DNA of 5,150 bases from Pseudomonadota bacterium. GTDB taxonomy: Bacteria > Pseudomonadota > Alphaproteobacteria > UBA828 > JAPUJA01. The notes under the pieces are model-generated. The model saw only the letters and a list, made by a program, of their open reading frames with translations, was not told the origin of the DNA and did not search any database. A program made the translations under genes and the position numbers. The stretch is from NCBI GenBank assembly GCA_027296525.1, contig JAPUJA010000078.1:1-5150 (forward strand), given 5' to 3'. Positions 1 through 5,150 of this stretch are shown in pieces. Each line of letters begins with the position of its first letter. Within the stretch, counting starts at the first letter, position 1.

Positions 1-407
1 GCCTGGAATGGATGCACGCCGCTGACCGGTCGCCCCGAAGGTGCGATGGGTATCTCCCGGCTGTAGTAGGGAGCGACCTGATAGCCATTGTGAGACAGCT
101 CTATGCCCGCCAAGCTGTCGTGGCGGTGGACGAGTTCAGTCATGCGGGCAAGTGTCGGAATGTCCTTATCGTCCCATAGCCGAACCCCGTAGTTCACCGT
201 GTCCGACGTGCAGTGAATATCGCATTGCTCGGTGCAGACGACTGCCCAGCCGCCTTCGGCCTTAACGCCGCGGTGCTTCGCATTCGTGCCCGGATGGGTC
301 GTGCCGGCCGTGTTGCAATGCGGCACCTGCCAGAAGCGGTTCTTCATCGTCTTGGGGCCGATCTTGACCGGCTCGAACAGCACGTCGTATTTCGGATCGC
401 GTGGCAT
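1..407 (-). CDS. Trimethylamine/dimethylamine dehydrogenase-family flavoprotein, N-terminal part (3' end beyond window)
   Basis: The first 135 residues read openly to the window edge without a stop. They match the start of trimethylamine dehydrogenase as I recall it: MPRDPKYDVLFEP, then IGPKTMKNRFWQVPHC, then VKAEGGW. Enzymes of this family oxidatively N-demethylate small amines to formaldehyde, using an FMN domain of the old yellow enzyme type and a 4Fe-4S cluster, and pass electrons to electron-transferring flavoprotein. Cys31 in VPHC aligns with Cys30 of the mature enzyme, which binds FMN covalently. Gln61 aligns with Tyr60 of the trimethylamine-binding bowl; Gln is reported there in dimethylamine dehydrogenase. 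Trp105 aligns with a Ser in IELSHNG. The Fe-S, ADP-binding and FAD/NAD-like domains of this roughly 730-residue family lie outside the window. By my count 31 of 135 codons end in A or T. The ATG at 405-407 follows GGAGGT by 7 bases. The family is secure; the substrate is not. Confidence 0.88.
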   Translation of the reverse strand, partial: MPRDPKYDVLFEPVKIGPKTMKNRFWQVPHCNTAGTTHPGTNAKHRGVKAEGGWAVVCTEQCDIHCTSDTVNYGVRLWDDKDIPTLARMTELVHRHDSLAGIELSHNGYQVAPYYSREIPIAPSGRPVSGVHPFQ

Positions 408-414
408 CGCCTTG

Positions 415-420
415 ACCTCC
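415..420 (-). promoter_or_regulatory. Ribosome binding site that fixes the start of the amine dehydrogenase-like gene
   Basis: On the minus strand GGAGGT ends 7 bases before the ATG at 405-407. The frame is also open further upstream to an ATG at 471-473, which would add 22 residues. That upstream ATG has only a weak GAAGAA before it. The protein starting at 407 begins like trimethylamine dehydrogenase, so the downstream start is preferred. Confidence 0.75.
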
Positions 421-430
421 CATGGCCCCC

Positions 431-445
431 GTTGGGGCCCCCAAC
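431..445. repeat. Perfect inverted repeat, GTTGGGG-C-CCCCAAC
   Basis: Two 7-bp arms flank a single central base, with the near edge 11 bases upstream of the GGAGGT ribosome binding site of the amine dehydrogenase-like gene. It overlaps an alternative hairpin at 424-439, so the transcript could fold in two exclusive ways. It could be an operator or an RNA hairpin affecting translation, or chance in GC-rich DNA. Only the symmetry is seen directly. Confidence 0.35.
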
Positions 446-539
446 CATACCGTTCCCCCTCCGGGGCGCGCATGAATGTTCTTCGCCGCTCAGCGGGAAC
501 GCACAGAATAACCTTCAACAGTTTAGGGGGTCTCAGACC

Positions 540-1088
540 TCAGGGCGAGTCTTTCCCAATTCCCCGCACCGGGTACCAGGAGCGGGGTTCCGGCAACCCC
601 TCGCCTTTCGGCGATTCCCAGATCTCGAAGACCGTATGGGCCGGCCCCTCGGTGTCGAAATAGCGAAAGCGCGTGCCCTTCCAATTCCCCTCCATGATGC
701 AGGGACAGCCCCGCGCTTCGAACGCGGCGACGCACGCGTCCAGACCCAGGCCCTGATGCCGGACGGCGGCGTGTTGAATCCCCTCGCCATGGGCCTCGAG
801 GAACTCCTTGTAGATCGAGGGCCCTTCAAGGGGCTCGATCAGCTCCCACATCATCGAGCCCGTCCAGGCGAGCGCGAGCCTCATGGTGAAAGGAGTGGCA
901 ACGCCCCGAAGCTTGGTATCGGTCAGCTCAGGCGGCTCGAACACCTCGCACCACCAGGGGCCGATGCCGAGACGCTCGCTGTATTCCTTGAGCGCTCGGT
1001 CCAGGTCGCGCGTCACGACGCAAACCTGAATCGTCTCCGTGAGAAAGCTGTTTCGAAGGGACGTGTTCTTATATTCGTCGGGCGTCAC
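540..1088 (-). CDS. VOC-fold (glyoxalase/bleomycin resistance superfamily) protein, GTG start
   Basis: This 182-residue protein has a pattern like methylmalonyl-CoA epimerase and related VOC proteins: a beta strand IQVCVVTRDLD (20-30), ERLGIGPW (38-45), MMWELIEP (79-86), GEGIQHAAV (101-109) and YFDTEGPAHTVFEIWE (143-158). In this fold the metal ligands usually sit on the first strand, MWE, QHAA and FEIWE. Here those are Gln21, Glu82, His106 and Glu155, so the usual first His is Gln. The start is a GTG, placed by GGAGAG 7 bases upstream at 1096-1101; no in-frame ATG lies between the preceding gene's stop and the VOC fold. The open frame extends to 1373, but that part lies inside the upstream gene. 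The 19-base gap to that gene implies translational coupling. Cytoplasmic. Its reaction is unknown; an isomerase, lyase or ring-opening role on a pathway intermediate is possible. Confidence 0.85.
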   Translation of the reverse strand: MTPDEYKNTSLRNSFLTETIQVCVVTRDLDRALKEYSERLGIGPWWCEVFEPPELTDTKLRGVATPFTMRLALAWTGSMMWELIEPLEGPSIYKEFLEAHGEGIQHAAVRHQGLGLDACVAAFEARGCPCIMEGNWKGTRFRYFDTEGPAHTVFEIWESPKGEGLPEPRSWYPVRGIGKDSP

Positions 1089-1095
1089 CTGAAGT

Positions 1096-1101
1096 CTCTC
1101 C
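1096..1101 (-). promoter_or_regulatory. Ribosome binding site that decides the GTG start of the VOC gene
   Basis: GGAGAG on the minus strand is followed after 7 bases by GTG at 1086-1088. It sits 6 bases after the TAA (1108-1110) of the dimethylformamidase-like gene, so ribosomes ending there could reinitiate at the VOC gene. Confidence 0.7.
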
Positions 1102-1107
1102 AGCGCG

Positions 1108-3363
1108 TTAAAACGGGCGCGGATCGAGGAAGCGCTTGAGCACGTTGTTCGTAATCCGCGAGACGTTGTTGCGGTAATCGTTGTGCGAGAGGCTCCCCGC
1201 CCAGGCGATCGAGCTCGTCGAGAAGACGGCCCCGCCGTTCGGCGTCTCGAAGAACACCATGTCGGCGCGCACCCGGGGACATTCCTGGCCCCCGAAGCCG
1301 GGCTCGCTTTCGAGAAATTCCTCAGGGACGAGCAAGTAGATGTCGGTGTGATCCTCCGAGGTCGCGAGGACATAACTGTTGGGCGGCGTGCCCAGCTCGG
1401 GCGCGGCCCGGTCGAGCTCGAGCCCCGCGGCGCCGCCTCCGATCAGGCCGAAGTCGCCGATCTTCTCGTCCCTGCCGATGCCCTTGAAGACGAACGCGAC
1501 CTTCGCCTTGAAGCTGTCGGGCTTGCGCCGGTAGTAGGACGAAATATCGAAGCCCTGGGCCGAGAAGCCGGTCCCCACCGCCGTCTGGGGCGGCCGGCCC
1601 TGGTAGAGCCAGAGGCCGCCATATTCGCCCGTGAAGCTGTGGTAGTACTCGCCCGGTTGTGCGGGCCAGGAGCGGATGCCGTTCTCATTGCGGCGCACCT
1701 CGATGACGCCGGGAAGCTCGGCGTGATAGGCGATGCGCCAGTAGAAGCCGTTGCCGCCCATATAGATCAAGCGGCCGCCGCGGCCCTTGTAGGCGTCCAT
1801 CGCGTCCCACATGTCCGTCGACCAGTATTCGGGGTGGCTCCCGGTCATGACCGCGCGATAGGGCGCGAGCAGCTCGAGCCCGCGATCGTGCAGCTCCTCG
1901 TCGGTGATGACGTCGTAGGCGTGGCCCTTGGCTTCGAGCCAGTCAGTGATGTGGGTGTCGGCGTTGAACTGCCAGAGCGACGAGCCCGCGAAGCCGCCCA
2001 GTATGGACTGGTATTTGGGCCGCATGTTGAGGATGGGCCGAAGGCGTGAGGAATAGCACACGCCGCTCCCGTCCGAGTGAACGTCGTAGAGCGCGCACCC
2101 GTATTCGCGGTGCTCGTTCAGGAAAAGATCCTGGGGATAGAGTAGCGAGAGGCAACCGCTCTGAAGCTCGGTGCCTGCACCGTCCACGCCCATATGGTGA
2201 TTGGCGTAGGCCATGTAGCTCCCGGTGGGGAGAAGGAAGGCGAACTTCGCCTCTTTGCCCGGCTTCGGGCCGACGGCGAAGGGGATGTAGTCCTCGTGGG
2301 ATCCTGAACGGATGCGCGCGGCGTAAAGCCCGCTCTTCATGCGTTCCGGCACGGTGAGCTCGAAATCAACCTCCCAGCCCGCGTCGTAGACGTCGTCGTC
2401 GTGGAAGTGGATCGCGCCCCACTGCCTCGGGTCGGCGCGCCAATCCATGATCTCGCCCGTCCAGTTCCACCCGGTCATGGCGCGCGCGGGCAGGTTGATC
2501 ACCTTGCCGTCGAGCCGGTTGGGCGAGAGGTCCGTGATCCGGTCGCTCGGGATGTCCGCGGAAAAGTCCCAGGCGCCCACGACCGCATCTTCGAGCTGGG
2601 ACGGGACGTCCTCCTTGAGCGCCTCCATCTCGGCGCGGGTAAGCGCGCGGCTGGCGAGCCGTGGACTGTCGATCTTGCCGTTGTAGTGCGAGCCCACGAG
2701 CACACGGCCCTTCGATGTGCCGCGTTCGATGCCGGCGATCACGAGCGGGTGGCCGGGCGCGGCGGCGCGCGCGCCGGTGACGGTGCGCGATGCGCTTCCC
2801 CCATCGCGGACCGCCGGAACGGGCGCGAGCGGCTCCTGGACCACGCTCGCCCGGCGCGTCTTGGCGTCGAAGCTCGCGGCGACGAAATACCAGCGCCGTT
2901 CGAGAAGCTTCCGCCCCGTGCTCACGACGAGAGCCTTGCGCGACCCCGCGCCGAGCCTCAGCGCGAGCGCCCCCGTCTCGTCGATTTCGAGCGCAAAGCC
3001 CGCACCCTCGCGCGCCGAATAGCGGCTGACGATCCCCTGCCCGCCCTTGCCCGGTGTGGTCGGCCAGATCATTGTCTGGACGCTGAAGCTCTGAAGCGCC
3101 TCGAGCGCGTTTGGTATGAGCGCGTGCGAGCCCTCATGGATGACCTGCTTGCGCCCCTGGTAGCGCCGGCTCACCGGGGTCTTGACCACCCGCTCCTTGA
3201 ACCCCGGGCCGGCGGGATTGGTGTCGCCGTGAATGAGCCGGACGATGTCCGCCCGGTAGCTCTTCAAGCCCTCGCAGCTCACCATGAATTTGATCGTCTC
3301 GCCCGGACGCGCGTAGATCCGATCGCTGTAGCCTGTGATCTTGAGCTCTGTGAATTTAAGCAT
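1108..3363 (-). CDS. N,N-dimethylformamidase large (beta) subunit homologue, DmfA2-like
   Basis: At 751 residues this is close to the roughly 760-residue large subunit of N,N-dimethylformamidase, a mononuclear-iron amidohydrolase that yields formate and dimethylamine. Domains: an N-terminal beta region (1-75); a LamG/concanavalin-type sandwich (about 90-300: FSVQTMIWP, RRWYFVAASFD, YNGKIDSPRLASRALT); a short beta segment (330-365, SGLYAARIRSG); and the family's C-terminal catalytic domain (about 370-745). GSHPEYW gives His510 and Glu512. By memory of the Paracoccus enzyme, whose iron is held by two Tyr and one Glu, Glu512 is the likely carboxylate ligand, and Tyr386 (YMAYANHH) and Tyr426 (ALYDVHSDGSG) are candidate tyrosinates. 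Asn538 (GGNGFYW) is another conserved-looking pocket residue. There is no signal peptide, so it is cytoplasmic. The ATG at 3361-3363 has GGGAG 7 bases upstream. It lies 28 bases after the small-protein gene. The family is clear; dimethylformamide as substrate is not proven, since the family is broad. Confidence 0.87.
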   Translation of the reverse strand: MLKFTELKITGYSDRIYARPGETIKFMVSCEGLKSYRADIVRLIHGDTNPAGPGFKERVVKTPVSRRYQGRKQVIHEGSHALIPNALEALQSFSVQTMIWPTTPGKGGQGIVSRYSAREGAGFALEIDETGALALRLGAGSRKALVVSTGRKLLERRWYFVAASFDAKTRRASVVQEPLAPVPAVRDGGSASRTVTGARAAAPGHPLVIAGIERGTSKGRVLVGSHYNGKIDSPRLASRALTRAEMEALKEDVPSQLEDAVVGAWDFSADIPSDRITDLSPNRLDGKVINLPARAMTGWNWTGEIMDWRADPRQWGAIHFHDDDVYDAGWEVDFELTVPERMKSGLYAARIRSGSHEDYIPFAVGPKPGKEAKFAFLLPTGSYMAYANHHMGVDGAGTELQSGCLSLLYPQDLFLNEHREYGCALYDVHSDGSGVCYSSRLRPILNMRPKYQSILGGFAGSSLWQFNADTHITDWLEAKGHAYDVITDEELHDRGLELLAPYRAVMTGSHPEYWSTDMWDAMDAYKGRGGRLIYMGGNGFYWRIAYHAELPGVIEVRRNENGIRSWPAQPGEYYHSFTGEYGGLWLYQGRPPQTAVGTGFSAQGFDISSYYRRKPDSFKAKVAFVFKGIGRDEKIGDFGLIGGGAAGLELDRAAPELGTPPNSYVLATSEDHTDIYLLVPEEFLESEPGFGGQECPRVRADMVFFETPNGGAVFSTSSIAWAGSLSHNDYRNNVSRITNNVLKRFLDPRPF

Positions 3364-3391
3364 CGTCTCTCTCCCTCTCCCGTATCGCAGG

Positions 3392-3700
3392 CTACGCGAT
3401 GTCCTCGCCCGTATGCTGTTTCCAGCGTATCTTGAAGACCGCCCATTCGGCGTCCTTCAAGTCATGGAAGACCTTGTTCTTGAGGATTTTGACGGGCTTG
3501 CCGGGCTCGTCGGCGACCTGGCCGAGAACCCATTCCTCGTGGGGCTTGACGCAGACCAGGACGTGCTTTCCCGGCATCGGGGCACCGCGAAAGAGGGTGA
3601 GGATCCGTCGAAGCCCGGGGCTGTGATGGCCCACCGGGTTTCGCCGGTATTCCGCGACATATTTCCGGTCCTCGGGCTGGATCTTGTAGATCGACGACAT
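3392..3700 (-). CDS. Small protein, candidate small (alpha) subunit of the dimethylformamidase-like enzyme
   Basis: This 102-residue protein is basic and mixed in composition, with no signal peptide or membrane segment. An N-terminal stretch, YKIQPEDRKYVAEYRRNP (5-22), looks helical and charged. SPGLRRILTLFRG (27-39) follows, then a strand-like segment KHVLVCVKPHEEWVLGQV (45-62), and AEWAVFKIRWKQHTG (84-98) at the end. N,N-dimethylformamidase is an alpha2beta2 enzyme whose small subunit (about 130 residues) is encoded next to the large one. Position immediately upstream of the large-subunit homologue with a 28-base gap, and size, support the same role here. I cannot claim residue-level similarity to the known small subunit, and this protein is about 30 residues shorter. 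The ATG at 3698-3700 has GGGAGGGAG 6 bases upstream; the stop is TAG. It is real on coding grounds; the role is inferred from context. Confidence 0.72.
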   Translation of the reverse strand: MSSIYKIQPEDRKYVAEYRRNPVGHHSPGLRRILTLFRGAPMPGKHVLVCVKPHEEWVLGQVADEPGKPVKILKNKVFHDLKDAEWAVFKIRWKQHTGEDIA

Positions 3701-3793
3701 GCTTCGCTCCCTCCCAATCGAGCAGGGGCTCTCGAGCCCGATCCCCGGCGAAACCTTATCACCGCACCCCGGCGCAGCGAAACGGCGCGCGCG
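3701..3793. other. 93-base gap with a short hairpin, no terminator seen
   Basis: Between the SDR stop and the small-protein start there is one 5-bp stem with a 4-base loop (GGGCT at 3726-3730, AGCCC at 3735-3739), followed by the small gene's ribosome binding site at 3707-3715. There is no T-run after the stem, so it is not called a terminator. A GATAAG on the minus strand resembles a -10 box, but its -35 partner is poor. Confidence 0.4.
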
Positions 3794-4567
3794 TCAAAAA
3801 GCCTCGGGCGATTCGGGCAGGATCTGGCCGCCGTCGACGACCATGTCCCGGCCGGTGACGTAGCCGGCCTCGTCCGAGGCGAAGAAGAGCATGGCATGGG
3901 CGATGTCTTCGACCTTGCCGATGCCGCCCACGGGGATCACCTTGGCCGTCTCCTTGATCCCTTCAGGCCCCAAGAGCGCCTTGACGTTCTCGGTCAGGAT
4001 CGTTCCGGGCGAGACCGTGTTCACGGTGATGCCGTATTTCGCGTATTCGAGAGCGGCGGAACGCACGAAGGCATTCAAGCCGCCTTTCGTGGCGCCGTAA
4101 TGGGCGAGCGTGCCGAAGCCGACGCTCGGCCCCGTGATCGACGAGGTAAAGAGGATGCGCCCCTTCCTCTGTTTCTTCATGATCGGCGCGACCGCCTTGG
4201 TGAGCAGGAAGGCGGATTTGAGGTTGGTGTCCATCACGTCGTCCCACATCGACACCGGCATCTTGTCGATCGGCGAATCGGGATAGATGCCGGCGTTGTG
4301 GCACAGGATGTCGATACGGCCGAACCGTTTCCTGGTCTCGGCGATCAGATTCTTGACGTCCCCCTCGCTGCGCACGTCGGTCTTGATGAAGATCGCCTTG
4401 CCGCGCGCCCGCGTGATCTGCCGAACCGTGCTGTTGCCTTCCTTTTCCGAACGGTTCGCGACCACGACCTTCGCACCGTCGCGGGCAAACACCCTGGCGA
4501 TGCCTTTGCCGATGCCCCGGCCTGCGCCGGTCACAATCGCCACTTTGCCCTTGATGCTGATGGCCAT
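3794..4567 (-). CDS. SDR-family NAD(P)-dependent oxidoreductase, UcpA-like
   Basis: This is a complete classical short-chain dehydrogenase/reductase of 257 residues, the usual length, in the cytoplasm. The Rossmann glycine motif TGAGRGIG is at 13-20, NAG at 91-93, the structural/catalytic Asn115 in DTNLKSAF, and the catalytic set is Ser143, Tyr157 and Lys161 (YGATK). The Ser-Tyr distance is 14 rather than the 13 of FabG. That spacing and the C-terminal DGGQILPE resemble E. coli UcpA as I recall it. NRS at 38-40 after the second strand puts Arg39 where NADP(H)-preferring SDRs often carry a basic residue, so NADP preference is a guess. It would interconvert an alcohol and a ketone or aldehyde; the substrate is unknown. 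The ATG at 4565-4567 has GGGGAG 7 bases upstream. It lies 95 bases after the oxygenase gene and 93 before the small-subunit candidate, in line with an operon but less tightly coupled than genes 3 to 5. Confidence 0.92.
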   Translation of the reverse strand: MAISIKGKVAIVTGAGRGIGKGIARVFARDGAKVVVANRSEKEGNSTVRQITRARGKAIFIKTDVRSEGDVKNLIAETRKRFGRIDILCHNAGIYPDSPIDKMPVSMWDDVMDTNLKSAFLLTKAVAPIMKKQRKGRILFTSSITGPSVGFGTLAHYGATKGGLNAFVRSAALEYAKYGITVNTVSPGTILTENVKALLGPEGIKETAKVIPVGGIGKVEDIAHAMLFFASDEAGYVTGRDMVVDGGQILPESPEAF

Positions 4568-4662
4568 TCACGTTCTCCCCGATGATTGTTGACGTTTTGC
4601 TCTAACCTATCCCCGCGCCCCGGCTTTGAGAAGGCGGATTCGCCCCTTGCGCGGCGCGGCGT
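4568..4662. other. 95-base gap between oxygenase and SDR genes, nothing recognised
   Basis: GC-rich at the oxygenase end and AT-richer near the SDR ribosome binding site (GGGGAG at 4575-4580). I find no stable hairpin with a T-run and no convincing minus-strand promoter. Confidence 0.4.
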
Positions 4663-5150
4663 TCAGTCGCTGAAGTAAGTCGAGATCAGATTCTTCGTCG
4701 TCCACTCGCCGGCCACCACCGGCGGATATTTCGCGGGGTGCCCCTCGTCCCGGCAGGTCTCGAGACAGCTGACGAGCGTGTCGTAGTTCGAGCCGTAGAA
4801 GAAGGCCAGCGAGTAACGCTCCCCTCCGGAGAGGTTGAGCACCCGGTGCGGCGTCGACTGGTAGATGCCGTTCGTCCAACGCGCCATGATGTCGCCGATA
4901 TTGACGACGAAGGCGCCGGGTATGGGAGGCGCCTCGATCCACTCACCCGCCGCGTTCTTGACCTGCAAACCGCCGGCATCGTCCTGCGCGAGCACCGTAA
5001 AGCATTCGTAATCGGTGTGCTCGCCGATCCCCCAGAGCCTTTCGTCGTCAAGATCGGCCTGGGGCGGATAGTGGATCACGCGCATCTGTCCCATGGGCTT
5101 GGTGATCATCGGCTCGAAATAATCGTCGGGCAAATCGAGCGCGGCGGCGA
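4663..5150 (-). CDS. Isopenicillin N synthase-like Fe(II)/2-oxoglutarate oxygenase, C-terminal part (5' end beyond window)
   Basis: 161 complete residues up to the TGA at 4663-4665 show the catalytic core of a non-haem iron oxygenase of the isopenicillin N synthase/2OG-Fe(II) superfamily. The HxD pair is in GEHTDYE (codons at 5017-5019 and 5011-5013). The distal iron-binding His is in STPHRV (4846-4848). RYSLAFF supplies the Arg-x-Ser (4816-4818, 4810-4812) that binds the 2-oxoglutarate carboxylate in most members. GGLQVKNAAGEW, NIGDIMARWTNG and HYPPQ are typical of the family. The frame is open through the right edge, so the true start is outside; a TTG inside the frame at 5131-5133 is not a credible start because family sequence continues before it. 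The N-terminal non-haem dioxygenase domain is missing from view. Cytoplasmic. It could hydroxylate, demethylate or oxidise the substrate of the amide pathway, but no residue here names the substrate. Confidence 0.9.
   Translation of the reverse strand, partial: AAALDLPDDYFEPMITKPMGQMRVIHYPPQADLDDERLWGIGEHTDYECFTVLAQDDAGGLQVKNAAGEWIEAPPIPGAFVVNIGDIMARWTNGIYQSTPHRVLNLSGGERYSLAFFYGSNYDTLVSCLETCRDEGHPAKYPPVVAGEWTTKNLISTYFSD

Larger units (their letters stand above)
408..539. other. 132-base intergenic gap holding two GC-rich inverted repeats
   Basis: This is the widest gap in the cluster, between the VOC gene stop and the amine dehydrogenase-like start. Besides the ribosome binding site it holds a perfect 7+1+7 palindrome at 431-445, an overlapping 6-bp hairpin option at 424-439 (arms GGCCCC and GGGGCC, loop of 4), and a short palindrome at 529-539 directly after the VOC stop. 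None is followed by a T-run on the minus strand, so no intrinsic terminator is called. I find no convincing -35/-10 pair. Confidence 0.5.

Noticed and set aside
408..473. 22-residue N-terminal extension of the amine dehydrogenase-like gene from the ATG at 471-473
   Set aside because: The frame is open, but the extension has no counterpart in trimethylamine dehydrogenase, runs through the inverted repeats, and lacks a good ribosome binding site, while the ATG at 405-407 has one.
213..1139. 308-codon plus-strand open frame across the VOC gene
   Set aside because: It crosses the VOC gene, the gap and part of the amine dehydrogenase start on the opposite strand and shows no domain.
1089..1373. 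N-terminal extension of the VOC frame
   Set aside because: It overlaps the end of the large-subunit homologue and is Arg/Ser-rich noise. The GTG at 1086-1088 has a well-placed ribosome binding site and starts close to the VOC fold.
1183..2049. 288-codon plus-strand open frame
   Set aside because: Antisense shadow of the catalytic domain of the large-subunit homologue, with low-complexity GC-driven composition.
2401..3435. 344-codon plus-strand open frame opposite the dimethylformamidase-like gene
   Set aside because: It is antisense to a well-supported coding frame. Its translation is rich in Arg, Ala, Asp and Val without family motifs, as expected of GC-rich antisense frames.
3726..3739. 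Hairpin after the SDR gene as a possible terminator
   Set aside because: The stem is only 5 bp and has no T-run on the minus strand side.
3335..4585. 416-codon plus-strand open frame opposite the SDR and small-subunit genes
   Set aside because: It spans two minus-strand genes and their gap, has no recognisable domain, and mirrors codons of the SDR.
4588..4606. TTGACG followed by TATCCC on the plus strand, resembling a promoter
   Set aside because: The spacing is only 13 bases, and it would point toward a strand with no supported gene.

Overview
This 5,150-base GC-rich window holds six genes, all on the minus strand and closely packed (gaps of 95, 93, 28, 19 and 132 bases in transcription order). 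It reads as one probable catabolic operon running from the right edge to the left edge. The first and last genes are cut by the window ends. High G+C, strong G/C preference at third codon positions, purine-rich Shine-Dalgarno sites and the gene families suggest a proteobacterium, perhaps an alphaproteobacterium. Nothing here fixes the taxon. I see no RNA gene, mobile element, CRISPR array or convincing terminator.

Layout in transcription order, right to left: (1) 4663-5150, C-terminal part of an isopenicillin N synthase-like non-haem Fe(II)/2-oxoglutarate oxygenase; (2) 3794-4567, a classical SDR oxidoreductase resembling UcpA; (3) 3392-3700, a 102-residue protein proposed as the small subunit of the next gene's product; (4) 1108-3363, a 751-residue N,N-dimethylformamidase large-subunit homologue; (5) 540-1088, a VOC-fold protein starting at GTG; (6) 1-407, the N-terminal 135 residues of a flavoprotein of the trimethylamine/dimethylamine dehydrogenase family. 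Gene 6 has no stop inside the window and is easily missed.

The centre of interest is the pairing of genes 3/4 with gene 6. N,N-dimethylformamidase is an alpha2beta2 iron enzyme that hydrolyses dimethylformamide to formate and dimethylamine. Dimethylamine dehydrogenase then oxidatively demethylates that amine. The window therefore looks like an amide-to-methylamine route. In gene 6 the residue aligned with Tyr60 of trimethylamine dehydrogenase is Gln, as reported for dimethylamine dehydrogenase, but two other substrate-pocket positions match neither enzyme by my alignment. The extra oxygenase, SDR and VOC genes are not part of the known dimethylformamide pathway. The real substrate may therefore be a larger or modified N-alkyl amide, with the oxygenase and SDR preparing it or processing a released fragment. 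That last step is inference.
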